From an uncultured Pseudomonas sp. (lineage in GTDB: Bacteria; Pseudomonadota; Gammaproteobacteria; Pseudomonadales; Pseudomonadaceae), in assembly GCF_946885885.1 (NCBI RefSeq), contig NZ_CAMPHN010000012.1, positions 1 through 51,336 of the forward strand: a DNA stretch of 51,336 nucleotides, written 5' to 3'. Every line of letters starts with the position of its first letter. Positions within the stretch are counted from its first letter, which is position 1. The notes under the pieces were generated by a model that was given only the letters and a program-made list of their open reading frames with translations, made no database searches and had not been told where the DNA came from. A program made the position numbers and the translations under genes. This document shows, in pieces, positions 1 to 8,995 of the stretch.

Positions 1-563
1 AATTGGCCACGGCGAAGAAGAAAGACTCGACCGGCATCTGCTTTATCGGCGAACGGCGTTTCAGCGACTTCCTCAAACAGTATCTGCCAGCCCAGCCTGG
101 CGATATCGAAACGACCGAAGGCGAGGTGATCGGCCGCCATCATGGCCTGATGTATCACACTATCGGCCAACGCCAGGGCTTAGGGATCGGCGGCTTGAAA
201 GACGCCAGCGACGAGCCCTGGTACGTGCTGCAGAAAGATCTGCAGCGCAACGTCCTGGTGGTCGGACAGGGCAACGATCATCCCTGGTTGTTCTCCAGCG
301 CGCTGCTTGCCTCGGATATCTACTGGGTCAATCCGATCGATCTGAGCAGCCCACGCCAATTGACCGCCAAGGTGCGCTATCGCCAAAGCGACCAGCAGTG
401 CACCCTGGAAAAAACCGCCACTGGCTATCGCGCCAGCTTCGCCATGCCGCAACGCGCCGTCACACCGGGACAATCGGTGGTGTTTTACGACGGCGACATC
501 TGCCTCGGCGGCGGCGTGATCGAAACCGCCGAAGCCTGGCGAATCAAGGACAAGCAGCCATGA
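1..563 (+). CDS. mnmA: tRNA-specific 2-thiouridylase MnmA, C-terminal part (5' end outside window)
   Basis: MnmA transfers sulfur, relayed by the Tus proteins, to C2 of uridine 34 in the tRNAs for Lys, Glu and Gln, using ATP. Only the last 187 or so codons lie in the window; the reading frame is open to base 1, so the gene starts upstream. The visible part has the conserved [13 protein letters not shown] stretch with the second catalytic cysteine (residue 13 of the visible part, equivalent to Cys199 in E. coli), then [13 protein letters not shown] and the C-terminal beta-barrel ending near CLGGGVIE. These match the family closely. The TGA stop overlaps the ATG of hflD in an ATGA junction, so the two genes are translationally coupled, as in other gammaproteobacteria. 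Confidence 0.97.
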   Translation, partial: LATAKKKDSTGICFIGERRFSDFLKQYLPAQPGDIETTEGEVIGRHHGLMYHTIGQRQGLGIGGLKDASDEPWYVLQKDLQRNVLVVGQGNDHPWLFSSALLASDIYWVNPIDLSSPRQLTAKVRYRQSDQQCTLEKTATGYRASFAMPQRAVTPGQSVVFYDGDICLGGGVIETAEAWRIKDKQP

Positions 564-1180
564 CCCCGATGCAGGAACAATTGGTCGCACTGGGTGCGGT
601 GTTCGAGTCCGCGGTGCTGGTCGACAAGGTCGCCAGAACCGGGCAAGTCAGCGAACCCGCGGTGGGCTGCATGCTCGGCAGCCTGCTGGTACGCGCCCCT
701 AAAGACACCCTCGAAGTCTATGGCGGCGACGATCTCAATCTGCGCGACGGCTATCGCGCCTTGGTCAGTTCGCTGGAGCGCGATCCAGCCAGCCTGCAAC
801 GCGAGCCCTTGCGCTATGCCCTGGCGCTGCTCGCCCTGGAACGGCAACTGGCCAAACGCGGCGACCTGCTGCAAATAATGGGCAGCCGTCTCGATCAGAT
901 CCAATCCCAGGTCGAACACTTCGGCCCGACCCACGAGAACGTCATCGCGGCTTGCGGCAGCCTCTACGAAGACACCATCAGCACCTTCCGCCAGCGCATT
1001 CAGGTGCATGGCGACATGCGCCACCTACAGCAACCGAGCAATGCCTCGAAGATTCGCGCACTGCTGCTCGCCGGCATCCGCTCGGCTCGCCTGTGGCGCC
1101 AGCTCGGCGGCCATCGCTGGCAACTGGTGTTCAGCCGCAAAAAACTGCTCAAGGAACTCTACCCCCTGATGCGTGGCTGA
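560..1180 (+). CDS. hflD: High frequency lysogenization protein HflD homolog
   Basis: This is a 206-residue, largely helical protein of the HflD family, a peripheral inner-membrane protein known in E. coli for binding lambda CII; its house-keeping role is unclear. I chose the ATG at 560 because it overlaps the mnmA stop (ATGA) and gives the usual family length; an in-frame start at 398 would lie deep inside mnmA. Recognisable family features are the N-terminal [20 protein letters not shown], a central [11 protein letters not shown] helix and the C-terminal stretch with [14 protein letters not shown]. The mnmA-hflD-purB neighbourhood is conserved in gammaproteobacteria and supports the call. 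Confidence 0.95.
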   Translation: MTPMQEQLVALGAVFESAVLVDKVARTGQVSEPAVGCMLGSLLVRAPKDTLEVYGGDDLNLRDGYRALVSSLERDPASLQREPLRYALALLALERQLAKRGDLLQIMGSRLDQIQSQVEHFGPTHENVIAACGSLYEDTISTFRQRIQVHGDMRHLQQPSNASKIRALLLAGIRSARLWRQLGGHRWQLVFSRKKLLKELYPLMRG

Positions 1181-1189
1181 GCCGCGACC

Positions 1190-3498
<2,309 letters not shown>

Positions 3499-3516
3499 GC
3501 GGCGTCGACCTCCCAG

Positions 3517-3541
3517 ACGCCCGGCTGCGCCGGGCGTTTTT
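3517..3541 (+). terminator. Rho-independent terminator after purB
   Basis: A perfect 9-bp GC-rich stem (ACGCCCGGC / GCCGGGCGT) closes a 3-nt TGC loop and is followed by five T residues. It lies 18 bp after the purB stop and separates purB from roxA. Confidence 0.93.
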
Positions 3542-3576
3542 ATTTATGGGTATTTAATTACTACAAGGGCTTAGCG

Positions 3577-4743
3577 ATGAATCCTGATATTCCGCTACAA
3601 CTGCTGGGCGGCATCAGCGCACGTGAGTTCATGCGCGACTACTGGCAGAAGAAGCCGCTTCTGGTACGCCAGGCCGTGCCGGGCTTCGAAAGCCCGATCT
3701 CGCCCGATGAGCTGGCCGGCCTGGCCCTGGAAGAAGAAGTGGAGTCGCGCCTGGTCATCGAGCATGGCGAGCGCCCCTGGGAGCTGCGACGCGGGCCCTT
3801 CGCCGAAGACACTTTCGCCACGCTGCCCGAGCGCGACTGGACCCTGCTGGTGCAGGCCGTCGATCAATTCGTACCGGAAGTGGCCGAGCTGCTCGAGCAG
3901 TTCAAGTTCCTGCCCAAATGGCGCATCGACGACGTGATGATCAGCTTCGCCGCACCGGGAGGCGGCGTAGGCCCGCATTTCGACAACTACGACGTATTTT
4001 TACTGCAAGGCTTCGGCAAGCGCCGCTGGCAGATCGGCCAGATGTGCACGTCCGACAGCCCGCTGCTGGCTCACGCGGATCTGAAGATCCTCGCCGAATT
4101 CGCTAAAACTGAAGAATGGGTTCTGGAACCCGGCGACATGCTCTATTTGCCGCCGCTTCTGGCCCACTGTGGTACCGCTGAGGACGATTGCATGACTTAT
4201 TCCGTAGGCTTCCGTGCGCCGAGCGCCGCCGAAGTACTCACCCATTTCACTGACTTTCTCGGCCAGTTCCTGCCCGACGAAGAGCGCTACAGCGATGCCG
4301 ACGCACAACCGACCGATGACCCCACGCAAATCCAGCGCGATGCACTGGATCGCCTCAAAGCCTTGCTCAATGAGCACATGAGCGACGAGCGCCTGTTGAT
4401 GACCTGGTTCGGCCAGTTCATGACCGAGCCGCGCTACCCTGAACTAATCGCCGGCATCGAGATCGATGAAGAGGTATTTCTCGGCAGCCTGGAAGACGGC
4501 GCCGTACTGATTCGCAACCCCAGTGCCCGCATGGCCTGGTCGGAAGTGGGCGACGACCTGGTGTTGTTCGCCAGCGGCCAGAGCCGCCTGCTCTCTGCCA
4601 CCCTGCGCGAGCTGCTGAAGCTGATCTGTTCGGCCGACGCCCTACATATCGCCAACCTCGGCCAATGGCTGGTCGACGACGAAGGGCGTAACCTGTTGGT
4701 CGAACTGGTCAAACAAGGCAGCCTGGAGTTTGCCGATGAATGA
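3577..4743 (+). CDS. roxA: Ribosomal protein uL16 3-hydroxylase RoxA (YcfD-like JmjC/cupin oxygenase)
   Basis: This 388-residue Fe(II)/2-oxoglutarate dioxygenase belongs to the cupin_8 (JmjC-like) family. The E. coli homolog YcfD/RoxA hydroxylates an arginine of ribosomal protein L16. The iron triad is visible: His134 and Asp136 in GPHFDNYDVF and His197 in YLPPLLAHCG. The N-terminal half holds the catalytic cupin; the C-terminal part from about residue 215 is the helical dimerisation and winged-helix region, so the length suits RoxA rather than a minimal JmjC protein. The start follows an AAGGG-type ribosome site about 8 bp upstream. The 3' end overlaps the next gene, so the two are coupled. 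Confidence 0.9.
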   Translation: MNPDIPLQLLGGISAREFMRDYWQKKPLLVRQAVPGFESPISPDELAGLALEEEVESRLVIEHGERPWELRRGPFAEDTFATLPERDWTLLVQAVDQFVPEVAELLEQFKFLPKWRIDDVMISFAAPGGGVGPHFDNYDVFLLQGFGKRRWQIGQMCTSDSPLLAHADLKILAEFAKTEEWVLEPGDMLYLPPLLAHCGTAEDDCMTYSVGFRAPSAAEVLTHFTDFLGQFLPDEERYSDADAQPTDDPTQIQRDALDRLKALLNEHMSDERLLMTWFGQFMTEPRYPELIAGIEIDEEVFLGSLEDGAVLIRNPSARMAWSEVGDDLVLFASGQSRLLSATLRELLKLICSADALHIANLGQWLVDDEGRNLLVELVKQGSLEFADE

Positions 4744-5158
4744 GATTCACATCCGCCTGGCCGATTGGCAGAAGGACAATGCCGAGCTGCGGCGTATTCG
4801 CGAAACCGTGTTCATCGCCGAGCAAGCCGTGCCCCCGGAGCTCGAATGGGATGCCGAAGACGCCGAGGCCGTGCATTTTCTCGCTTACGAAGGCGATTAC
4901 CCCATAGGTACGGCGCGCCTGCTGCCCGACGGCCATATCGGCCGGGTTTCGGTGCTCAAGGATTGGCGCGGCCTGCACGTCGGGGTGGCGCTGATCAACG
5001 CGGTGATCGCCGAAGCGGAAAAACGCGGACTGACCCAGCAAATGCTCAGCGCCCAAGTGCAAGCCACCGCCTTCTATGAAAAACTCGGCTTTGCCATCGT
5101 CAGCGGCGAATACCTCGATGCCGGTATTCCCCATGTAGATATGGTCCGTCGTAGTTAG
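4736..5158 (+). CDS. GNAT family N-acetyltransferase
   Basis: This is a small single-domain acetyltransferase of 140 residues. The core shows the GNAT fold order: an N-terminal strand and helix, IGTARLLPDGHIGRVSVLKDWRGLHVGVALI (the acetyl-CoA pyrophosphate loop, here R-G-L-H-V-G in place of the usual Q/RxxGxG/A), and ATAFYEKLGFAIVSGEYLDAGIPHVDMVR near the C-terminus. The arrangement resembles the ElaA/YjcF-like branch; the substrate is unknown. I chose the ATG at 4736, which overlaps the end of roxA by 8 bp and has GGAG 7 bp upstream. A TTG six bases earlier is less likely. Confidence 0.88.
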   Translation: MNEIHIRLADWQKDNAELRRIRETVFIAEQAVPPELEWDAEDAEAVHFLAYEGDYPIGTARLLPDGHIGRVSVLKDWRGLHVGVALINAVIAEAEKRGLTQQMLSAQVQATAFYEKLGFAIVSGEYLDAGIPHVDMVRRS

Positions 5159-5251
5159 GCAGCTATCGGGCTCGATATTGCAATGCCGTGGCGAAACCAG
5201 GCTTCTCGCCCACACGCAACGCTCGAACCCGGCAGACTGCAAGAGGCCGAA

Positions 5252-5890
5252 ATGAACGACAACGCCCCGCCCGACTTGACCGAAGAGCCCGAGCCCATCG
5301 AGCTTCCCGCTATCGAGTTTCAGTCGCCGGGGCGTTTCGCGGTGAACAATCCCGATACTCTGTCCAGCGATGCTCCCCTCGCGGAAGCCGCGCCCTTCAT
5401 CCTGGGCGCACACTCGACGCTGGAGCGCTTCGGTCATCCCGACGAAGCTCGCGCCCACGCCCTGGCCCTGTTGCAACAAGCGCAGCGCAGCCTGTGCATC
5501 TACAGCCACGACCTGGAGCCCTGGCTCTATCACCGCAGCAGCGTGCAGGAGGCCTGCACCCGCTTCCTCCTGGCCAGCCCGCGCAATCAGCTACGCATCC
5601 TGGTGCGCGACGCCAGCCGTGCGGTGAAAGAGGGCCACCGCCTGCTCAGCCTTTCGCGCCGACTGTCGAGCAACTTGCACCTGCGCAAGCTGAACCCCGA
5701 CTACCCTGGTGAAGAGCTGGCTTTCCTGCTCGCCGACGACAGCGGCTTGCTGCTGTTGCCGCAACCGGGCCAGGTCGCCGGCTATGCGCTCTATCGGGAT
5801 GCGGCCCGCGTGCGCATGCGCCAGACGCAATTCGACCAAGCCTGGGATACCAGCATTACCGACGCCGACTTACGGAGTTTCCTGCTATGA
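5252..5890 (+). CDS. DUF7931-type protein of unknown function
   Basis: This 212-residue soluble protein has an acidic, low-complexity N-terminus (about residues 1-45, rich in E, P and D) and a compact alpha/beta domain of about 150 residues. Pseudomonad homologs often carry the label 'HPA2-related acetyltransferase', but I see no GNAT acetyl-CoA loop, so that label looks inherited from the neighbouring gene. The domain (LCIYSHDLEPWLYH, then LRILVRDASRAVKEGHRLL) looks like one half of a phospholipase-D-like fold without the HKD motif; that is inference. The ATG at 5252 has AAGAGG 5 bp upstream. Its stop overlaps the next ATG (ATGA), so the next protein is probably a functional partner. Confidence 0.75.
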   Translation: MNDNAPPDLTEEPEPIELPAIEFQSPGRFAVNNPDTLSSDAPLAEAAPFILGAHSTLERFGHPDEARAHALALLQQAQRSLCIYSHDLEPWLYHRSSVQEACTRFLLASPRNQLRILVRDASRAVKEGHRLLSLSRRLSSNLHLRKLNPDYPGEELAFLLADDSGLLLLPQPGQVAGYALYRDAARVRMRQTQFDQAWDTSITDADLRSFLL

Positions 5891-6696
5891 AGTTTCGAGC
5901 CCTGGTCGCGACCGCCCTGCTCGGCTACAGCCTGTCGCTCAGCGCGGCGACCGAAATACTGCCGCTCAACTACCGTACCGCCGATGACGTACTGGCGCTG
6001 GTGCAGTCGGTATTGGGCAATGAAGGCCGGGTCAATGCCTATGGCAACCAACTGATCGTCAATGCCTCGCCGGCGAAAATCGAAGAAGTGCGCGCCCTGC
6101 TGGCGCAATTGGATACCCAGCCGCGACGCCTGCTGATCAGCGTCGAAAGCGGTGAGTCCAGCCAGCGCAACGATAACGGCTACCGCGTCGACGGCAGTAT
6201 CAGCGGCGGCGATGCCGAAGTGCAGATCGGTCGCGGTGAAGTCCAGGGCCGCGATCAGGTACGCATCATCAGGCGCAGCACCGACAGCCGCAGCGGAGGC
6301 ACTCAGCAGGTCCAAGCCACCGAAGGCTATCCGGCGCTGATCCAGGTCGGCCAGAGCGTGCCCCTCACCAGCTACGGCCACGACGCCTATGGCCAGCCTT
6401 ACAGCAACACCCAATACCGCAACGTGACCCGCGGTTTCTATGTCACCGCCAGCCTCAGCGGCGAGCGCGTGCATATCAGCATCAGCAGCAATCGCGACCG
6501 TTTGAGCCAGACCCACCCCGGCAGTATCGACATCCAGAGCACCGACACCCGGGTCAGCGGCCGGCTGGGCGAGTGGATCGAGCTTGGCGGCGTCAGCGAA
6601 CAAAGCCAGTCCGATAACGGCGGTTTCATGCAGCACCGCTCGACCCAGGGTCGTGAAGATACGAGCCTGCGGGTCAAGGTCGAAGTGGTCGACTGA
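5887..6696 (+). CDS. Secretin N-domain-like periplasmic protein
   Basis: The 269-residue product begins with a Sec signal peptide (hydrophobic core from about 4 to 19, likely cleavage after SLSAA). Residues 22-80 (ILPLNYRTADDVLALVQSVL, then NQLIVNASPAKIEEVRALLAQLDT) match the N0/STN-type beta-alpha-beta module of secretins. The rest is beta-rich and serine/glycine-rich, with EGYPALIQVGQSVPL typical of secretin-adjacent N domains, but there is no full secretin pore domain. It is therefore a stand-alone secretin-like protein, not a type II or type IV pilus channel. It is coupled by ATGA to the DUF7931 gene. Its function is not known to me. Confidence 0.8.
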   Translation: MKFRALVATALLGYSLSLSAATEILPLNYRTADDVLALVQSVLGNEGRVNAYGNQLIVNASPAKIEEVRALLAQLDTQPRRLLISVESGESSQRNDNGYRVDGSISGGDAEVQIGRGEVQGRDQVRIIRRSTDSRSGGTQQVQATEGYPALIQVGQSVPLTSYGHDAYGQPYSNTQYRNVTRGFYVTASLSGERVHISISSNRDRLSQTHPGSIDIQSTDTRVSGRLGEWIELGGVSEQSQSDNGGFMQHRSTQGREDTSLRVKVEVVD

Positions 6697-6735
6697 AGCG
6701 GTCCGGAGCTGACTCTCCGGTCGCTAAAAAATTCA

Positions 6736-6762
6736 TGTAGTAGTCACCCAAAAAGCACTACA
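6736..6762. promoter_or_regulatory. RccR-like operator, TGTAGT-N15-ACTACA
   Basis: Perfect inverted hexamers TGTAGT (6736-6741) and ACTACA (6757-6762) are separated by 15 bp. RccR, the RpiR-family regulator of Pseudomonas carbon metabolism that responds to KDPG, recognises TGTAGT/ACTACA half sites, and aceA is a known target in fluorescent pseudomonads. The site lies just upstream of a -35-like hexamer. That RccR binds here is inferred. Confidence 0.65.
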
Positions 6763-6768
6763 AAATAA

Positions 6769-6797
6769 TTGACGAACACTTTTAGCGGAGGCATCAT
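6769..6797 (+). promoter_or_regulatory. Candidate sigma70 promoter for aceA
   Basis: TTGACG (6769-6774, 5 of 6 matches) and CATCAT (6792-6797, 4 of 6) are spaced by 17 bp, directly downstream of the RccR-like operator. Initiation near 6804 would give a leader of about 396 nt to aceA. Confidence 0.5.
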
Positions 6798-6810
6798 GGC
6801 CCCGCTCCCG

Positions 6811-6966
6811 CTAATCAGAGGTTCCGTTAAGGGCCTCCGAATCGCGCTCCAACTTACCGTCCGAGCCGATTTGCGTTGTAAAGCCCACAAGGCCGTTCGA
6901 TGAGATTGCGACTGGAACGAAGTTGTCCTGAGGGACGGGGAAGCGTTTAGCATCAGCCAGCAGAAG
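6811..6966 (-). pseudogene. Possible remnant of a coding sequence (minus strand)
   Basis: A 51-codon stop-free frame on the minus strand ends at a TAG (6813-6811) and reads like the C-terminal end of a soluble protein (FVPVAISSNGLVGF, then TQIGSDGKLERDSEALNG). It has no ATG or GTG start and no Shine-Dalgarno, and an in-frame TAA lies immediately upstream. It may be the decayed tail of a lost gene or chance. I do not recognise the family. Confidence 0.25.
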
Positions 6967-7199
6967 TTACAGCCACCTGAGTCGTCCGACGGCATCTTGG
7001 ATCCGGTAAAGGCCAAACGACCCGCTCGTTTGCAGCCGCTGTAACCCGCTAACTGTTTGTCGCATCACCCTCCTCCCGGATCAATTCCGTCTTAGTCGAT
7101 TTCTCGACGTTCTGCAGTGAGCCACAACAACCTCCGGCAACATGGGCTGTCAGTGGGGAAGCCGGTGCTCAACCAAACACATACTTTGAAGGATTGACC

Positions 7200-8795
7200 A
7201 TGTCAGCTTATCAAAACGACATCAAGGCAGTCGCCGCTCTGAAAGAGACTTACGGCAGCAGCTGGAGCGCTATCAACCCGGAATCCGTGGCTCGTATGCG
7301 CGCTCAGAACCGCTTCAAGACCGGTCTGGAAATCGCTCAGTACACCGCCGATATCATGCGTAAAGACATGGCCGAGTACGATGCCGACTCCTCCGTCTAC
7401 ACCCAGTCCCTGGGCTGCTGGCATGGTTTCATCGGGCAGCAGAAGCTGATCTCGATCAAGAAGCACCTGAAGACCACCAACAAGCGCTACCTCTACCTGT
7501 CCGGCTGGATGGTCGCTGCTCTGCGTTCCGACTTCGGCCCGCTGCCGGACCAGTCGATGCACGAGAAGACCGCGGTCTCCGACCTGATCGAAGAGCTGTA
7601 CACCTTCCTGCGCCAGGCCGATAGCCGTGAACTGGACCTGCTGTTCACCGCGCTGGACGCCGCCCGCGCCGCCGGCGACAGCGCCAAAGCCGCTGAGATC
7701 CAGAATCAGATCGACAATTACGAAACCCACATCGTACCGATCATCGCCGACATCGACGCCGGTTTCGGCAACCCGGAAGCCACCTACCTGCTGGCCAAGC
7801 GCATGATCGAAGCAGGCGCTTGCTGCATCCAGATCGAGAACCAGGTGTCCGACGAGAAGCAGTGCGGCCACCAGGACGGTAAAGTGACCGTTCCGCATGC
7901 CGACTTCCTCGCCAAGATCGCTGCCGTTCGTTACGCCTTCCTCGAGCTGGGTATCGACAACGGTGTGATCGTTGCCCGTACCGACTCCCTGGGCGCCGGC
8001 CTGACCAAGCAAATCGCCGTGACCAACGAGCCGGGCGACCTGGGCGACCTGTACAACTCCTTCCTCGACTGCGAAGAAGTGTCCGCCGCCGAGCTGAACA
8101 ACGGCGACGTGGTACTGAACCGCGAAGGCAAGCTGCTGCGTCCCAAGCGTCTGCCGTCCAACCTGTTCCAGTTCCGCAAGGGCACCGGCGAAGCGCGCTG
8201 CGTCCTGGACTGCATCACCTCGCTGCGCAATGGCGCCGACCTGTTGTGGATCGAAACCGAGAAGCCCCACGTCGGTCAGATCGCGGCCATGGTTGACGAA
8301 ATCCGCAAGGAAATTCCGAACGCCAAGCTGGTGTACAACAACAGCCCGTCGTTCAACTGGACCCTGAACTTCCGCCAGCAGGTGTTCGACGCCATGGTTG
8401 CCGAAGGCAAGGACGTTTCCGCCTACGACCGCGCCAAGCTGATGAGCGTCGAATACGACGAGACCGAATTGGCCCAGGTTGCCGACGAGAAGATCCGTAC
8501 CTTCCAGCGCGACGGTTCGGCCCACGCCGGTATCTTCCACCACCTGATCACCCTGCCGACCTACCACACCGCCGCGCTGTCGACCGACAACCTGGCCAAA
8601 GGGTACTTCGCTGATCAGGGCATGCTGGCTTACGTGAAAGGCGTTCAGCGCCAGGAACTGCGCCAGGGTATCGCCTGCGTCAAGCACCAGAACATGGCTG
8701 GCTCCGACATCGGCGACAACCATAAAGAGTACTTCGCTGGCGAAGCGGCTCTGAAAGCAAGCGGTAAAGACAACACCATGAACCAGTTCGGCTAA
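7200..8795 (+). CDS. aceA: Isocitrate lyase AceA
   Basis: AceA cleaves isocitrate to glyoxylate and succinate, the first step of the glyoxylate shunt needed for growth on acetate and fatty acids. The protein is 531 residues, the long form typical of Pseudomonas, about 100 residues longer than the E. coli enzyme. The catalytic KQCGH motif is present with Cys222, as are DIDAGFGNPEATYLLAKRMIEAG and the metal-site region IVARTDSLGAG. I chose ATG 7200, preceded by AAGGA at 6 bp, over an in-frame TTG at 7194. It is monocistronic: a long regulated gap lies upstream and a strong terminator follows. Expression is probably controlled by RccR. Confidence 0.98.
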   Translation: MSAYQNDIKAVAALKETYGSSWSAINPESVARMRAQNRFKTGLEIAQYTADIMRKDMAEYDADSSVYTQSLGCWHGFIGQQKLISIKKHLKTTNKRYLYLSGWMVAALRSDFGPLPDQSMHEKTAVSDLIEELYTFLRQADSRELDLLFTALDAARAAGDSAKAAEIQNQIDNYETHIVPIIADIDAGFGNPEATYLLAKRMIEAGACCIQIENQVSDEKQCGHQDGKVTVPHADFLAKIAAVRYAFLELGIDNGVIVARTDSLGAGLTKQIAVTNEPGDLGDLYNSFLDCEEVSAAELNNGDVVLNREGKLLRPKRLPSNLFQFRKGTGEARCVLDCITSLRNGADLLWIETEKPHVGQIAAMVDEIRKEIPNAKLVYNNSPSFNWTLNFRQQVFDAMVAEGKDVSAYDRAKLMSVEYDETELAQVADEKIRTFQRDGSAHAGIFHHLITLPTYHTAALSTDNLAKGYFADQGMLAYVKGVQRQELRQGIACVKHQNMAGSDIGDNHKEYFAGEAALKASGKDNTMNQFG

Positions 8796-8849
8796 GAACA
8801 GGTTCGCTCGACCGAGGCCACGACCCCTGGTCGAGTGTGTTGGCAAAAG

Positions 8850-8879
8850 AACCCCGGCAGAAATGCTGGGGTTTTTTTT
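8850..8879 (+). terminator. Rho-independent terminator after aceA
   Basis: A 10-bp stem (AACCCCGGCA / TGCTGGGGTT with one G-U pair) closes a GAAA tetraloop and is followed by a run of eight T residues. It lies 54 bp after the aceA stop. Confidence 0.95.
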
Positions 8880-8921
8880 GCCTGAAAATCGCCTGCGGCT
8901 TTTGTGCGCTGTGCACGGAGC

Positions 8922-8939
8922 CTGTCACGGTTCTGTCGT
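8922..8939 (+). promoter_or_regulatory. Pho box (PhoB site) upstream of the PhoX-family gene
   Basis: CTGTCAC-GGTT-CTGTCGT reproduces the PhoB tandem repeat CTGTCAT-N4-CTGTCAT with one mismatch in each 7-mer and the exact 4-bp spacer. It lies 57 bp before the start codon, where a PhoB-activated promoter would replace a -35 element. Confidence 0.75.
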
Positions 8940-8995
8940 GTTGCTTGATTAGCGTCGGTACTCCGTCGATTGAGTCCCACCTGAAGGAGCCCGAC

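Larger units (their letters stand above)
6697..7199. other. 503-bp regulatory gap before aceA
   Basis: The gap holds a weak 6-bp hairpin (6703-6720, no T tract), an RccR-like operator (6736-6762), a sigma70-like promoter (6769-6797) and a 51-codon protein-like minus-strand frame without a start (6811-6966). The last 25 bases carry the aceA ribosome-binding site AAGGA, 6 bp before the ATG. If the promoter is used, aceA has a leader of about 400 nt. GTCGA-TTTC-TCGAC near 7097 is the only other small palindrome I see. Confidence 0.7.

Noticed and set aside
6703..6720. Terminator after the secretin-like gene
   Set aside because: CCGGAG/CTCCGG forms a 6-bp stem, but an A-rich rather than T-rich tract follows on the plus strand.
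6744..7016. 90-codon minus-strand ORF in the aceA gap
   Set aside because: It has no ribosome site and a low-complexity Ser-rich composition; another frame at 6811-6966 looks more protein-like.
7118..7190. Crc/Hfq catabolite-repression motif before aceA
   Set aside because: CA-rich stretches such as ACAACAAC occur, but none matches AAnAAnAA cleanly near the ribosome site.
7203..8846. Long minus-strand open frame opposite aceA
   Set aside because: It mirrors the aceA codons, lacks a ribosome site and gives a composition with no recognisable motifs.
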